From Ruegeria pomeroyi (lineage in GTDB: Bacteria > Pseudomonadota > Alphaproteobacteria > Rhodobacterales > Rhodobacteraceae): a DNA stretch of 64,000 nucleotides. Positions 22,424-30,506 of this stretch are shown here, piece after piece. Location: assembly GCF_021405525.1 (NCBI RefSeq), contig NZ_JAGQAG010000001.1, forward strand, positions 1,426,001-1,490,000. Direction: 5' to 3'. The notes under the pieces were generated by a model that had not been told where the DNA came from, searched no databases, and was given only the letters and a program-made list of their open reading frames with translations. Made by a program: the position numbers and the translations under genes. Within the stretch, counting starts at the first letter, position 1. Each line of letters begins with the position of its first letter.

Positions 22424-23866
22424 ATGATCCAGGCTGATCTGTACATTATCCTGCCCGAGATCGTTCTGGCGCTCTATGCGATGGCGGCGTTGCTGGGGGC
22501 GGTCTATACGACCAAGGACGGGATGGGCCCGGCGCTGGTCTGGGCCACGGCGGCACTGATGGCGGTGCTGGCGATCTGGATCGCGACCCAGGACAGCGGC
22601 ACCCGCGTGGCATTCGGCGGCATGTTCGTTGATGACGCGTTTGCCCGCTTTGCCAAGGTGGCGATCCTGCTGTCGGCCGGTGCCGTCCTGCTGATGAGCC
22701 AGGACTACATGGCCCGGCGCGGGCTGTTGCGGTTCGAATATCCCTTGCTGGTGGCGCTGGCCGCTGTCGGCATGATGATGATGGTCAGCGCCGGCGACCT
22801 GATGTCTCTCTACATGGGTCTCGAACTGCAATCGCTGGCGCTCTACGTCGTGGCCTCGCTGCGTCGCGACAGCGTGAAATCGACCGAGGCGGGTCTGAAA
22901 TACTTCGTGCTGGGTGCGCTGAGTTCCGGCCTGCTGCTTTATGGCGCCTCGCTGGTCTATGGCTATACCGGCACCACGCTGTTCTCGGGCATCCTGACCA
23001 GCGCCCATCACGGCGAGGTCTCGATCGGGTTGCTCTTTGGCCTGATCTTCCTGATCTCGGGTCTGGCGTTCAAGGTCTCGGCGGTGCCCTTCCACATGTG
23101 GACCCCCGACGTCTACGAAGGCTCGCCCACCCCGATCACCGCCTTCTTTGCCACCGCGCCCAAGGTGGCGGCGATGGGTCTGTTCGCGCGGCTGATGTTC
23201 GATGCCTTCGGCAACGCGGTCAGCGACTGGCAACAGGTTCTGGTGGTGCTCTCGGTGCTCAGCATGTTCCTGGGCGCGGTGGCCGCGATCGGCCAGCGCA
23301 ACATCAAGCGGCTGATGGCGTTCTCGTCCATCGCGCATATGGGCTATGCCCTGATCGGTCTGGCGGCGGGCACCCAGGCGGGCGTGCAGGCGATGCTGGT
23401 CTATATGGCGATCTACGTCACCATGAACGTAGGCACCTTTGCCTTTATCCTGATGATGGAACGGGACGGCCAGCCGGTGGTGGATATCGACGCCCTGCGC
23501 CAGTTCTCGCGCCGCGACCCGGGCAAGGCGCTGGCGGTGCTGATCCTGATGTTCAGCCTGGCGGGCGTGCCGCCGATGCTGGGCTTCTTCGCCAAGCTGG
23601 GCGTCTGGCAGGCCGGTATCGATGCCGGGCTGATGGGGCTGGTCGTGGCCTCGGCCATCGCGTCGGTCATTGGTGCCTTCTACTATCTGCGCATCGTGTT
23701 CTACATGTATTTCGGGGCCGAGAACGAAGAGCCGATCGACACCCATTCCTCGCCCGTGCTGTGGGTGGCGCTGATGGGGTCGGCGGCGATGATGCTGGTG
23801 GGGCTGTTCTATCAGTTCGGGGTTGAAGGGGCGGCTGCCGCCGCGGCGGCGACGCTTGTCAACTGA
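22424..23866 (+). CDS. nuoN: NADH-quinone oxidoreductase subunit N
   Basis: 480 aa antiporter-like membrane subunit, the last nuo gene. Family blocks are [21 protein letters not shown] (about residue 126), [20 protein letters not shown] (about 215) and [20 protein letters not shown] (about 290). It is followed within 60 bases by the operon's intrinsic terminator. It completes the full set of 14 complex I subunits in the order A to N. Confidence 0.96.
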   Translation: MIQADLYIILPEIVLALYAMAALLGAVYTTKDGMGPALVWATAALMAVLAIWIATQDSGTRVAFGGMFVDDAFARFAKVAILLSAGAVLLMSQDYMARRGLLRFEYPLLVALAAVGMMMMVSAGDLMSLYMGLELQSLALYVVASLRRDSVKSTEAGLKYFVLGALSSGLLLYGASLVYGYTGTTLFSGILTSAHHGEVSIGLLFGLIFLISGLAFKVSAVPFHMWTPDVYEGSPTPITAFFATAPKVAAMGLFARLMFDAFGNAVSDWQQVLVVLSVLSMFLGAVAAIGQRNIKRLMAFSSIAHMGYALIGLAAGTQAGVQAMLVYMAIYVTMNVGTFAFILMMERDGQPVVDIDALRQFSRRDPGKALAVLILMFSLAGVPPMLGFFAKLGVWQAGIDAGLMGLVVASAIASVIGAFYYLRIVFYMYFGAENEEPIDTHSSPVLWVALMGSAAMMLVGLFYQFGVEGAAAAAAATLVN

Positions 23867-23891
23867 TCCCGCAACACAACCGACAAAGGGG

Positions 23892-23918
23892 GGCTCGGTC
23901 CTAGGACCGGGCCTTTTT
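23892..23918 (+). terminator. Intrinsic terminator of the nuo operon
   Basis: A GC-rich 10-bp stem (23892-23901 with 23904-23913, one G-T pair) is followed immediately by TTTTT (23914-23918). It lies 26 bases after nuoN and ends 5 bases before the birA ATG. It is the clearest rho-independent terminator in the window. Because birA follows so closely, some read-through may feed birA-coaX-rnj. Confidence 0.85.
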
Positions 23919-23923
23919 GCGCA

Positions 23924-24673
23924 ATGAGTGATTGGCCCCAAGGCTATGGCAAGCGGGTGCTGGACGAGGTCGACAGTACCCTGAACGAGGCAGGCCGGAT
24001 CGCGCCCACGCTGTCGGGTCCGGAATGGATCATGGCGCGGCGCCAGACCGCCGCCCGAGGGCGGCGGGGCAGGGCCTGGGTGCAAGCGCAGGGCAATCTG
24101 GCAGCAACATTGGTGATGCGCCCGGTGGGCGAGGCCAAGCAGGCCGCGCTGCGCAGTTTTGTCGCGGCGCTGGCGCTGTTCGATGCCTGTGTGGCGGTGA
24201 CCGGACGGGCCGAGGGGCTGTCGCTGAAATGGCCCAATGACGTGCTGTTGAACGGCGGCAAGCTGGCGGGTATCCTGCTGGAAAGCACCGGCCACGGCAG
24301 TGGTGTGGCGCACCTGGCCATAGGTGTCGGGGTCAACCTGGCCGATGCCCCCGGCGCCGATGCGGTCGAGCCGGGCGCTGTCCGCCCGGTCTCGCTGTTG
24401 TCAGAGACCGGTGCGCAGGTCGAGCCCGAGTTGTTCCTGACCGAACTGGCCGCCGCCTTTGCCCGCTACGAGGCGCAATTCCTGACCTATGGCTTTGCCC
24501 CCATCCGCAGTGCCTGGCTGACCCGCGCCGCGCGCCTGGGCGAGGTGATCACCGCCCGCACCGCAACGTCGCAAACCGTGGGCACCTTTGAAACGGTGGA
24601 CGCGGACGGCAACCTTGTCCTAAACACCGCCCAGGGCCGGGTCAGCATCCCGGCGGCAGAGGTCTATTTCTAG
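23924..24673 (+). CDS. birA: Biotin--[acetyl-CoA-carboxylase] ligase
   Basis: 249 aa single-domain biotin protein ligase. The substrate loop (ARGRRGRAWVQAQGNLAATL, about residues 43-62, matching the GRGRxGR biotinyl-AMP motif) and the LKWPNDVLLNGGKLAGILLE block (about 102-121) are clear. There is no N-terminal helix-turn-helix, so unlike E. coli BirA it should not repress transcription. It attaches biotin to carrier domains such as AccB and the MccA encoded at 126-2063. It sits in the common alphaproteobacterial order nuoN-birA-coaX-rnj. Confidence 0.93.
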   Translation: MSDWPQGYGKRVLDEVDSTLNEAGRIAPTLSGPEWIMARRQTAARGRRGRAWVQAQGNLAATLVMRPVGEAKQAALRSFVAALALFDACVAVTGRAEGLSLKWPNDVLLNGGKLAGILLESTGHGSGVAHLAIGVGVNLADAPGADAVEPGAVRPVSLLSETGAQVEPELFLTELAAAFARYEAQFLTYGFAPIRSAWLTRAARLGEVITARTATSQTVGTFETVDADGNLVLNTAQGRVSIPAAEVYF

Positions 24674-24686
24674 GGGAGACAGGGCC

Positions 24687-25466
24687 ATGCTTCTGGCCAT
24701 TGACTGCGGCAATACCAATACCGTCTTCTCGATCTGGGATGGCGAGAAATTCCTGTGCACGCTCAGGACCTCGACCCATCACGCGCGCACGGCGGATGCC
24801 TATTTCACCTGGTATTCCACTCTGATCAAACATTACGGGATCGAGACCGACATCACCGATGTGATCATCTCGTCCACGGTGCCACGCGTGGTGTTCAACC
24901 TGCGCGTCTTTGCCGACCGGTTTTTTGGCTGCCGTCCGCTGGTGGTGGGCAAGCCCGACTGCCTGTTGCCGGTTCAACCGCGCGTCGATGCGGGCACCGC
25001 CGTCGGCCCCGACCGTCTGGTCAATGCCGCCGGTGCCTATGACCGGCATGGCGGCAACAAGATCGTGGTCGATTTCGGCACCGCCACCACATTCGACGTG
25101 GTCGATGACGATGGCGCGTATGTGGGTGGCGTGATCGCGCCCGGCGTGAACCTCAGCCTCGAGGCGCTGCATATGGCGGCGGCGGCGTTGCCGCATGTGG
25201 ATATCGCCAAGCCGCAGGCGGTGATCGGCACCAATACGGTCGCCTGCATGCAATCGGGCGTGTTCTGGGGCTATGTCGGTCTGGTCAAGGAGATCTGCGC
25301 CCGGATCAAGGGTGAACGCGACCGGGATATGCAGGTGATCGCGACCGGTGGGCTGGCGGCGCTGTTTCAGCAAAGCGAAATTCTGTTCGATATCTTCGAA
25401 GACGATCTGACGATGCACGGGCTGACCGTGATCCATCGCTATAACAAGGAAAACGGAACCGTATGA
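24687..25466 (+). CDS. coaX: Type III pantothenate kinase
   Basis: 259 aa, ASKHA-fold kinase that phosphorylates pantothenate at the start of coenzyme A synthesis. The N-terminal phosphate loop (LLAIDCGNTNTVFSIWDG), the GPDRLVNAAGAY segment (about residue 110) and KIVVDFGTATTFDVVD (about 125-140) are the defining CoaX motifs. It starts 13 bases after birA with a GGGGAGA ribosome site and overlaps rnj by ATGA. Confidence 0.95.
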   Translation: MLLAIDCGNTNTVFSIWDGEKFLCTLRTSTHHARTADAYFTWYSTLIKHYGIETDITDVIISSTVPRVVFNLRVFADRFFGCRPLVVGKPDCLLPVQPRVDAGTAVGPDRLVNAAGAYDRHGGNKIVVDFGTATTFDVVDDDGAYVGGVIAPGVNLSLEALHMAAAALPHVDIAKPQAVIGTNTVACMQSGVFWGYVGLVKEICARIKGERDRDMQVIATGGLAALFQQSEILFDIFEDDLTMHGLTVIHRYNKENGTV

Positions 25467-27130
25467 GCCGTGAGAGATTAATCTACCTTCCATTGGGGGG
25501 CGCCGGCGAGATCGGCATGAACGCCTATGTCTATGGCTATGGCCAGCCGGGGAAGGAGCGGCTGATCCTAGTCGATATCGGTGTTGCCTTCTCCGATATG
25601 GACACCACGCCGGGGGTGGATCTGATCTGGGCCGACATCTCGTGGCTGCGCGAGAATGTCGACCGGCTTGAGGCGGTGTTCATCACCCATGCGCATGAGG
25701 ATCACGTGGGCGCGGTCGCCCATACCTATGACCAGTTGCGCAAACCGATCCACGCGCGCGCCTTTTCCGCCAATATCGCCCGGCGCAAGATGTCCGAACT
25801 GGGCCTGCCCGAGGAGGCGGTACAGACGGTTTCGGCCTGGCCCGAGCAGGTGCAGGCCGGACCCTTTACCGTCGGGTTCCTGCCGGTGTCGCATTCGATC
25901 CCGGAAAGCGCCGCGCTGGTCATCGACACGCCGGCAGGACGGATCGTGCATAGCGGCGATTTCAAGCTCGACCCCAACCCGGTGGTAGGCGAGGCCTTTG
26001 ATCCCGATCTGTGGGGCTCGGTGGGCAAAAGCGGGGTGCGGGCACTGGTCTGCGACTCGACCAACGTGTTCTCGCCCAATCCGGGCCGCTCGGAATCCGA
26101 GGTCGGCCCCGAGATCGAGAAACTGGTGGCGGGCGCCACCGGCATGGTGGTGGCAACCACCTTCGCCTCGAACGTGGCGCGAGTGCGGACCCTGGCCGAG
26201 GCGGGCGCCCGCGCCGGGCGCTCGGTGGTGCTACTGGGCCGTGCCATGCGGCGGATGATCGAGGCCTCGATGGAAACCGGCGTGCTGACAGAGTTTCCCA
26301 CTGTGATCAGCCCGGAAGAGGCGCAGGACATCCCGCGCGATCACCTGATGCTGATCGTGACCGGCAGTCAGGGCGAACGGCGCGCCGCCAGCGCGCAGCT
26401 GGCGCGCGGCAAGTATCGCGGGCTGGAACTGGCCGAGGGCGATCTGTTCCTGTTCTCGTCCAAGACCATCCCGGGCAACGAAAAGGAAGTCATCCGTATC
26501 ATCAACCAGCTCAGCGAAAAGGGCGTGGACGTGGTCGACGACAGCTCGGGCCGGTATCACGTATCGGGCCATGCCAACCGACCTGATCTGGAGCGGGTAC
26601 ATGCGCTGATCGACCCGCAGATGGTGATCCCCATGCATGGCGAGCACCGGCATCTGCGCGAACATGCGCGCGTGGCCGAGGCGGGCGGACGTCAGGGCGT
26701 GGTGGCGGTGAACGGCACCATGCTGGACCTCAGCGGCAATGCGCCGGTGGTCGCCGCCCATATCGAGACCGGGCGCACCTATCTGGACGGCACGGTGCAG
26801 GTGGGCGCGCTGGACGGGGTGATCCGCAACCGGATCCGGATGGCCCTGAACGGGCATGTGACGGTCACGGTGATCCTGGACGAAGAGGACGAACCGCTGG
26901 GCGAACCCTGGTGCGACATCATGGGTCTGCCCGAGATCGGCAGCTCCAAGGCGCCGCTGGTCGATGTGTTGGAGGAGGACCTGAACCAGTTCCTCATGCG
27001 CTCGAACCAGAAGACGCTGCGCGACGACGACCGGTTGGAAGAGGCGCTGCGCCGCATCGCACGCCAGACTGCCCAGGCGGAGATCGGCAAGAAGCCGGAA
27101 GTGACGGTGGTAATCAGCCGGATGCGCTGA
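25463..27130 (+). CDS. rnj: Ribonuclease J
   Basis: 555 aa metallo-beta-lactamase/beta-CASP RNase that acts in RNA processing and decay and replaces or supplements RNase E-type turnover. The zinc motif FITHAHEDHVGAV (about residue 75), the second histidine in LPVSHSIPESAALVI (about 143) and HSGDFKLDP are present. The beta-CASP His motifs follow, with HVSGHANRPDLERVHALIDP near residue 365. ATG 25463 overlaps the coaX stop. A double-hairpin element follows the stop codon. Confidence 0.95.
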   Translation: MSRERLIYLPLGGAGEIGMNAYVYGYGQPGKERLILVDIGVAFSDMDTTPGVDLIWADISWLRENVDRLEAVFITHAHEDHVGAVAHTYDQLRKPIHARAFSANIARRKMSELGLPEEAVQTVSAWPEQVQAGPFTVGFLPVSHSIPESAALVIDTPAGRIVHSGDFKLDPNPVVGEAFDPDLWGSVGKSGVRALVCDSTNVFSPNPGRSESEVGPEIEKLVAGATGMVVATTFASNVARVRTLAEAGARAGRSVVLLGRAMRRMIEASMETGVLTEFPTVISPEEAQDIPRDHLMLIVTGSQGERRAASAQLARGKYRGLELAEGDLFLFSSKTIPGNEKEVIRIINQLSEKGVDVVDDSSGRYHVSGHANRPDLERVHALIDPQMVIPMHGEHRHLREHARVAEAGGRQGVVAVNGTMLDLSGNAPVVAAHIETGRTYLDGTVQVGALDGVIRNRIRMALNGHVTVTVILDEEDEPLGEPWCDIMGLPEIGSSKAPLVDVLEEDLNQFLMRSNQKTLRDDDRLEEALRRIARQTAQAEIGKKPEVTVVISRMR

Positions 27131-27143
27131 GCCGGGCGCGGGA

Positions 27144-27193
27144 CAAGGTCTTGAAAAAGACCTTGTGGGCAAGATTTGACTTCAAATCTTGCC
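27144..27193. repeat. Double-hairpin element, copy 3 (after rnj)
   Basis: Two perfect hairpins in tandem: a 9-bp stem (27144-27152 with 27157-27165, loop GAAA) and a 12-bp stem (27168-27179 with 27182-27193). It begins 14 bases after the rnj stop and lies between the convergent rnj and NUDIX genes. The overall design matches the elements at 2987 and 18338, with different stem sequences. Here it could help end transcription from both sides, though no long T-run is present. Confidence 0.78.
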
Positions 27194-27212
27194 GCGCCAG
27201 GCCAAGGCCGGG

Positions 27213-27920
27213 TTACCCGGTCTCGGGCATCGGATAGCCGCGCAGGCGCAGGAACAGGCTCGCCTCTTCGTTGTTGTGGAAATAGGGCACCGAGGCGGGC
27301 GGTTCCGGGTCGGCCACCCGGCCCGCGACCTCTGCCAGCACCACTTCGGTGATGAAAGGCAGATCGAACCGGCGCGCGTCTTTCAGCGGGATCCATTGCA
27401 GGTGTGACAGCTCGTCCGAGGCATGGGTGAAATCGTCCAGGTCGCCCGAGATCGCTCCGGCATCGACCAGAAAGAACCGCGCGTCGAACCGGCGCGGTCT
27501 GCCGGGTGGGGTGAGAGCCCGGAACACGAATTGCAGCGCCTCGGCCGCCGGCAGGTGGCCGGTCGCCGCAAAGCTTTGCCAATCGGCGGGCACCGCGCCG
27601 GGCCAGTCACCGGGGCGGCCCAGGATCAGGCCGGTCTCTTCCCACAACTCGCGCACCGCGGCCACCGCCAGCGCATGACCCAAGCCCTGAGGCGCCTTTT
27701 CGGTCAGCCGGTCGGCGCAGACAGGTGGCAGGGGGCTTGCCAGCGGAACCTGCGCGTCCTCTGCATCCACCGCGCCACCGGGGAATACGAACTTGTTGGG
27801 CATGAACGCCGCCTTGGCGCCACGCTGCCCCATCAGGATGGCGGGATTGTCCAGCCGGTCGCGCAGCACGATTACCGTGGCCGCATTGCGGATTGCCGTC
27901 TTGTCCTGCTGCTCTGTCAT
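27213..27920 (-). CDS. NUDIX hydrolase (NUDT19-like type)
   Basis: 235 aa. The core of a NUDIX box is present (AAVRELWEETGL, about residue 90), preceded by FPGGAVD. The first part of the box is degenerate (the usual leading Gly and Glu are not in place) because of an inserted segment, as in NUDT19-like CoA/nucleoside-diphosphate hydrolases. The start at 27920 has an AGGAGGGGAC ribosome site just upstream, so the longer frame is rejected. It follows the DUF983 gene by 23 bases on the same strand, forming a likely two-gene operon. The substrate is unknown. Confidence 0.85.
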   Translation of the reverse strand: MTEQQDKTAIRNAATVIVLRDRLDNPAILMGQRGAKAAFMPNKFVFPGGAVDAEDAQVPLASPLPPVCADRLTEKAPQGLGHALAVAAVRELWEETGLILGRPGDWPGAVPADWQSFAATGHLPAAEALQFVFRALTPPGRPRRFDARFFLVDAGAISGDLDDFTHASDELSHLQWIPLKDARRFDLPFITEVVLAEVAGRVADPEPPASVPYFHNNEEASLFLRLRGYPMPETG

Positions 27921-27943
27921 GTCCCCTCCTGCCGGGCCGGGGA

Positions 27944-28336
27944 TCAGCGGTTCTTGTCGAACCCGTGCATACGGCGTGCCCATTGATAGGCGACCACCAT
28001 CCCCTTCAGCCGAGGCAAAAGGTAGAGCGAGAGGCTTAGGCATCCAAGCGCAAAAATGGTGAACAGCGTCATCGGGCTGGGCCGCCAGGTCTCGAAGACC
28101 ACCAGCAACAGCGGTGCCATCAGGTGGCCCACCAGCAGGATGGTCAGATAGGCCGGGCCGTCATCGGCACGGTGATGCATGTATTCTTCGCCGCATTCGC
28201 TGCAATGGTCGTTCACCTTGAGATAGGAATGCAGCAGCCGCCCCTCGCCGCAATTGGGGCAACGCCCGCGAAAACCCGTCAGGATGGCGGGCCAGGTCGG
28301 GCGGTCGGTCTCGGCGCAGAGGGCTTGATCGGTCAT
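27944..28336 (-). CDS. DUF983 membrane protein with zinc-ribbon
   Basis: 130 aa. A four-cysteine zinc-ribbon-like N-terminus (GRCPNCGEGRLLHSYLKVND, then HCSECGEEYMHH) is followed by two membrane helices (about residues 66-86 and 90-110). This layout is typical of DUF983 proteins, which are often near cytochrome oxidase or NUDIX genes. The start at 28336 (MTDQALCAETD) is chosen, as upstream codons lack family character. The function is not established. Confidence 0.85.
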   Translation of the reverse strand: MTDQALCAETDRPTWPAILTGFRGRCPNCGEGRLLHSYLKVNDHCSECGEEYMHHRADDGPAYLTILLVGHLMAPLLLVVFETWRPSPMTLFTIFALGCLSLSLYLLPRLKGMVVAYQWARRMHGFDKNR

Positions 28337-28570
28337 GGGGTCTCTCGGTCTAGGATTGCCCGTCAATCTGGGCCTGTTTCGTCGCCGGGAAAAGGCCACT
28401 TGCGGGCCTTGCGTCGGCATGTCGCAATAAGGGGCGGGCTCAGGGCATCTTTACCCCGGCGCGCCAGCAATGGCAAAATATTGTCGCCGCCCGCGACGGA
28501 GTTTCACCGCCCGGCCGTTACAAGGATACGAACGGCGGCACGGGGCCGCTGGCGAGCAAGGGAAACCGAT

Positions 28571-29059
28571 ATGAAACATGCAGGCTTTATCGCAGCCCTC
28601 CTTTTGACCGGTGTCGCGGTCACCGCCACCTCGGCGCTGGCGATGGGTCCGGGGGGCGGCATGCGCCATAACTTCTCCGAGATCGATGCCGATGGCGATG
28701 GCAAGATCACGCCAGAGGAGATGCAAGGCCACCGTGCCGCCATGTTCACCGGTGCCGATTCCGATGGCGACGGCAAGCTGAGCCAGGCCGAGCTTGAGGC
28801 GCAGGCCATGGCCCACGCCAAGGCGCGGGTCGGGTGGATGCTGGAGCGGCATGATGCGAACAAGGACGGAGCACTGAGCCAGGACGAGATGCCGAAGCAC
28901 CAGAAAGAGGGCAAATCGATGCGTATGTTCGAACATATGGATGCCGATGGCGACGGGGCGATCTCGGAGCAGGAGTTCTCGGAAATGCAGGCTCGGGGGC
29001 ATGACCGCCATGGCGGCCATGGCATGAAACACGGTTGCGACGGTAAACGGAAAAACTGA
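28571..29059 (+). CDS. Periplasmic EF-hand calcium-binding protein
   Basis: 162 aa with a Sec signal peptide (about residues 1-25, ending SALA). It has four EF-hand loops with intact acidic ligands: DADGDGKITPEE (about residue 39), DSDGDGKLSQAE (about 64), DANKDGALSQDE (about 96) and DADGDGAISEQE (about 122). The C-terminus is His-rich (HDRHGGHGMKHGC), a possible extra metal site. It is probably a calmodulin-like periplasmic calcium or metal binder. It lies 5 bases before an ECF sigma gene, so it may be part of that sigma factor's circuit. Confidence 0.88.
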   Translation: MKHAGFIAALLLTGVAVTATSALAMGPGGGMRHNFSEIDADGDGKITPEEMQGHRAAMFTGADSDGDGKLSQAELEAQAMAHAKARVGWMLERHDANKDGALSQDEMPKHQKEGKSMRMFEHMDADGDGAISEQEFSEMQARGHDRHGGHGMKHGCDGKRKN

Positions 29060-29064
29060 GACCG

Positions 29065-29667
29065 ATGGAGCGACGCGCTTCGACAGACGGGCCGGCAGAG
29101 GCCGCCGGCCCGGCGGACGAGGCGCTGTTGCGACTGTTTGCCAAAGGCGATCCCCAGGCGGCGCGGGATCTGACCGGTCGCCTGGGGCCTCGGGCCTTCT
29201 CCGTGGCGCTCAGGGTGCTGGGCAACCGGGCCGAGGCCGAGGACGTGGCGCAAGAGGCGATGATGCGCCTGTGGCGGATGGCGCCCGAGTGGGAGCCGGG
29301 CCGGGCGCGGGTGAGTACATGGCTCTACCGTGTGACGCTGAACCTGTGCCTTGACCGCAAGCGGCGGGCGCAGGCGGTCGATCTGGGTACCGTGCCCGAA
29401 CCGCCGGATGAGGCGCCACCAGCGATCGAGGTGCTGCAACAGGCGGCGCGGGTCGATGCGTTGCAGGCGGCGCTGATGCACCTGCCGGACCGGCAGCGGC
29501 AGGCGGTGGTCCTGCGCCATATCGAGGAACTCTCGAACCCCGAGATCGCCGAGATCATGGGGATCGGGGTCGAGGCGGTGGAAAGCCTGACAGCACGGGG
29601 GAAACGGGCGCTTGCCGGGCAACTGGCCGGTCAGCGCGCAGCTTTGGGGTATGACGATGACGGATGA
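29065..29667 (+). CDS. ECF-family RNA polymerase sigma factor
   Basis: 200 aa sigma70-family protein with region 2 (RAFSVALRVLGNRAEAEDVAQ, about residues 48-70, then EAMMRLWRMAPEW) and region 4 (LPDRQRQAVVLRHIEELSNP, about 140-160, then EIAEIMGIGVEAVESL). There is no region 1.1 or 3, as in the ECF class. The 3' end overlaps the next gene, which with the metal-sensor-like gene after it makes a sigma/anti-sigma/sensor set reminiscent of CnrH-Y-X. The trigger is probably a metal or envelope signal, by inference from its neighbours. Confidence 0.88.
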   Translation: MERRASTDGPAEAAGPADEALLRLFAKGDPQAARDLTGRLGPRAFSVALRVLGNRAEAEDVAQEAMMRLWRMAPEWEPGRARVSTWLYRVTLNLCLDRKRRAQAVDLGTVPEPPDEAPPAIEVLQQAARVDALQAALMHLPDRQRQAVVLRHIEELSNPEIAEIMGIGVEAVESLTARGKRALAGQLAGQRAALGYDDDG

Positions 29668-30022
29668 CATGACCGATCTGGACCGGATGCTGCACGCGGC
29701 GCGCGCCGGGCGGGACGACCTGCCCGAGGCGCTGGCGCAGCGGATGCTGGCCGACGCGGCCGGGGTACAGGCCAGCCTGACCCCACGACCCGTGCCGGGG
29801 CGCGATCTGCATGCGCATGGCGCCTGGCGTGCTCTGCTGGCGGCGCTGGGGGGCTGGCGCGGCATGGGCGGGCTGGCCACCGCCTGCGCGGCGGGGGTCT
29901 GGATCGGCGTCGCACCGCCTGAATTCCTGCCGGATCCGGCGCAGCTGGTGCTGGGTGCGCAGACCGAAACCGAGACGCTGGGGTTCTACGACCTGGCCGA
30001 CATCATCAGCGAGGATGGGTGA
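29651..30022 (+). CDS. Probable membrane anti-sigma factor
   Basis: 123 aa. A cytoplasmic N-terminal part (MTDLDRMLHAARAGRDDLPE) is followed by one membrane segment (about residues 71-91, GLATACAAGVWIGVAPPEF) and a short outer tail. The layout and its position directly after an ECF sigma gene, overlapping its 3' end, fit an anti-sigma factor, although no named anti-sigma domain is recognised. ATG 29651 is chosen; ATG 29657 would be nearly the same. The stop abuts the next ATG. Confidence 0.6.
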   Translation: MTMTDDMTDLDRMLHAARAGRDDLPEALAQRMLADAAGVQASLTPRPVPGRDLHAHGAWRALLAALGGWRGMGGLATACAAGVWIGVAPPEFLPDPAQLVLGAQTETETLGFYDLADIISEDG

Positions 30023-30493
30023 ATGACAGAGGAGAAAAAGACGCTGGGCTGGCCGCTCCGCCTGTTGTTGCTGGGCTCGCTGGCCCTCAACCTGCTGGTG
30101 ATCGGTCTGGCGGTGGGGGCCATCTGGCGCTTTGGCGGTGATCATGGTCATCGGCCACCGCTGCCGATGGCGGCAACGCTGTACAGGGCCTTGCCGGATG
30201 CCGACCGCGACTATCTGCGCCAGCATGCGCATGGGCGGCTGGATGCCCGGCAGTCACGCCGCGCGCAGGATATGGCCGAACTGGCGGCGGCACTCAGGGC
30301 TTCGCCCTTCGACGCCGCGCGGTTCGCCGCGCTTCTGGAACAGCATGAAATGCGGCGGGCCGAGGGGCATGAGGTCATGCGCGCGGCATTGATCGACCGG
30401 ATCGCCGCGATGGATACCGGTGCGCGTGCCGCCTATGCCGACCGCATCGAACGGATGCGGATGCACGGACATCCCCGGCGCGACCGGAACTAG
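30023..30493 (+). CDS. Periplasmic heavy-metal sensor-like protein (CnrX/CpxP-type fold)
   Basis: 156 aa with an N-terminal membrane anchor (about residues 12-34) and a long helical periplasmic part rich in Ala, Arg, His and Met (LYRALPDADRDYLRQHAHGR, LLEQHEMRRAEGHEVMRAAL). This fits the metal-resistance/metal-sensor family (PF13801-type helical hairpins). It follows the anti-sigma-like gene with no gap. By analogy with CnrYXH it may be the sensory partner that controls release of the ECF sigma factor. The metal specificity is unknown. Confidence 0.72.
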   Translation: MTEEKKTLGWPLRLLLLGSLALNLLVIGLAVGAIWRFGGDHGHRPPLPMAATLYRALPDADRDYLRQHAHGRLDARQSRRAQDMAELAAALRASPFDAARFAALLEQHEMRRAEGHEVMRAALIDRIAAMDTGARAAYADRIERMRMHGHPRRDRN

Positions 30494-30506
30494 GGCGAAG
30501 GGTGGT

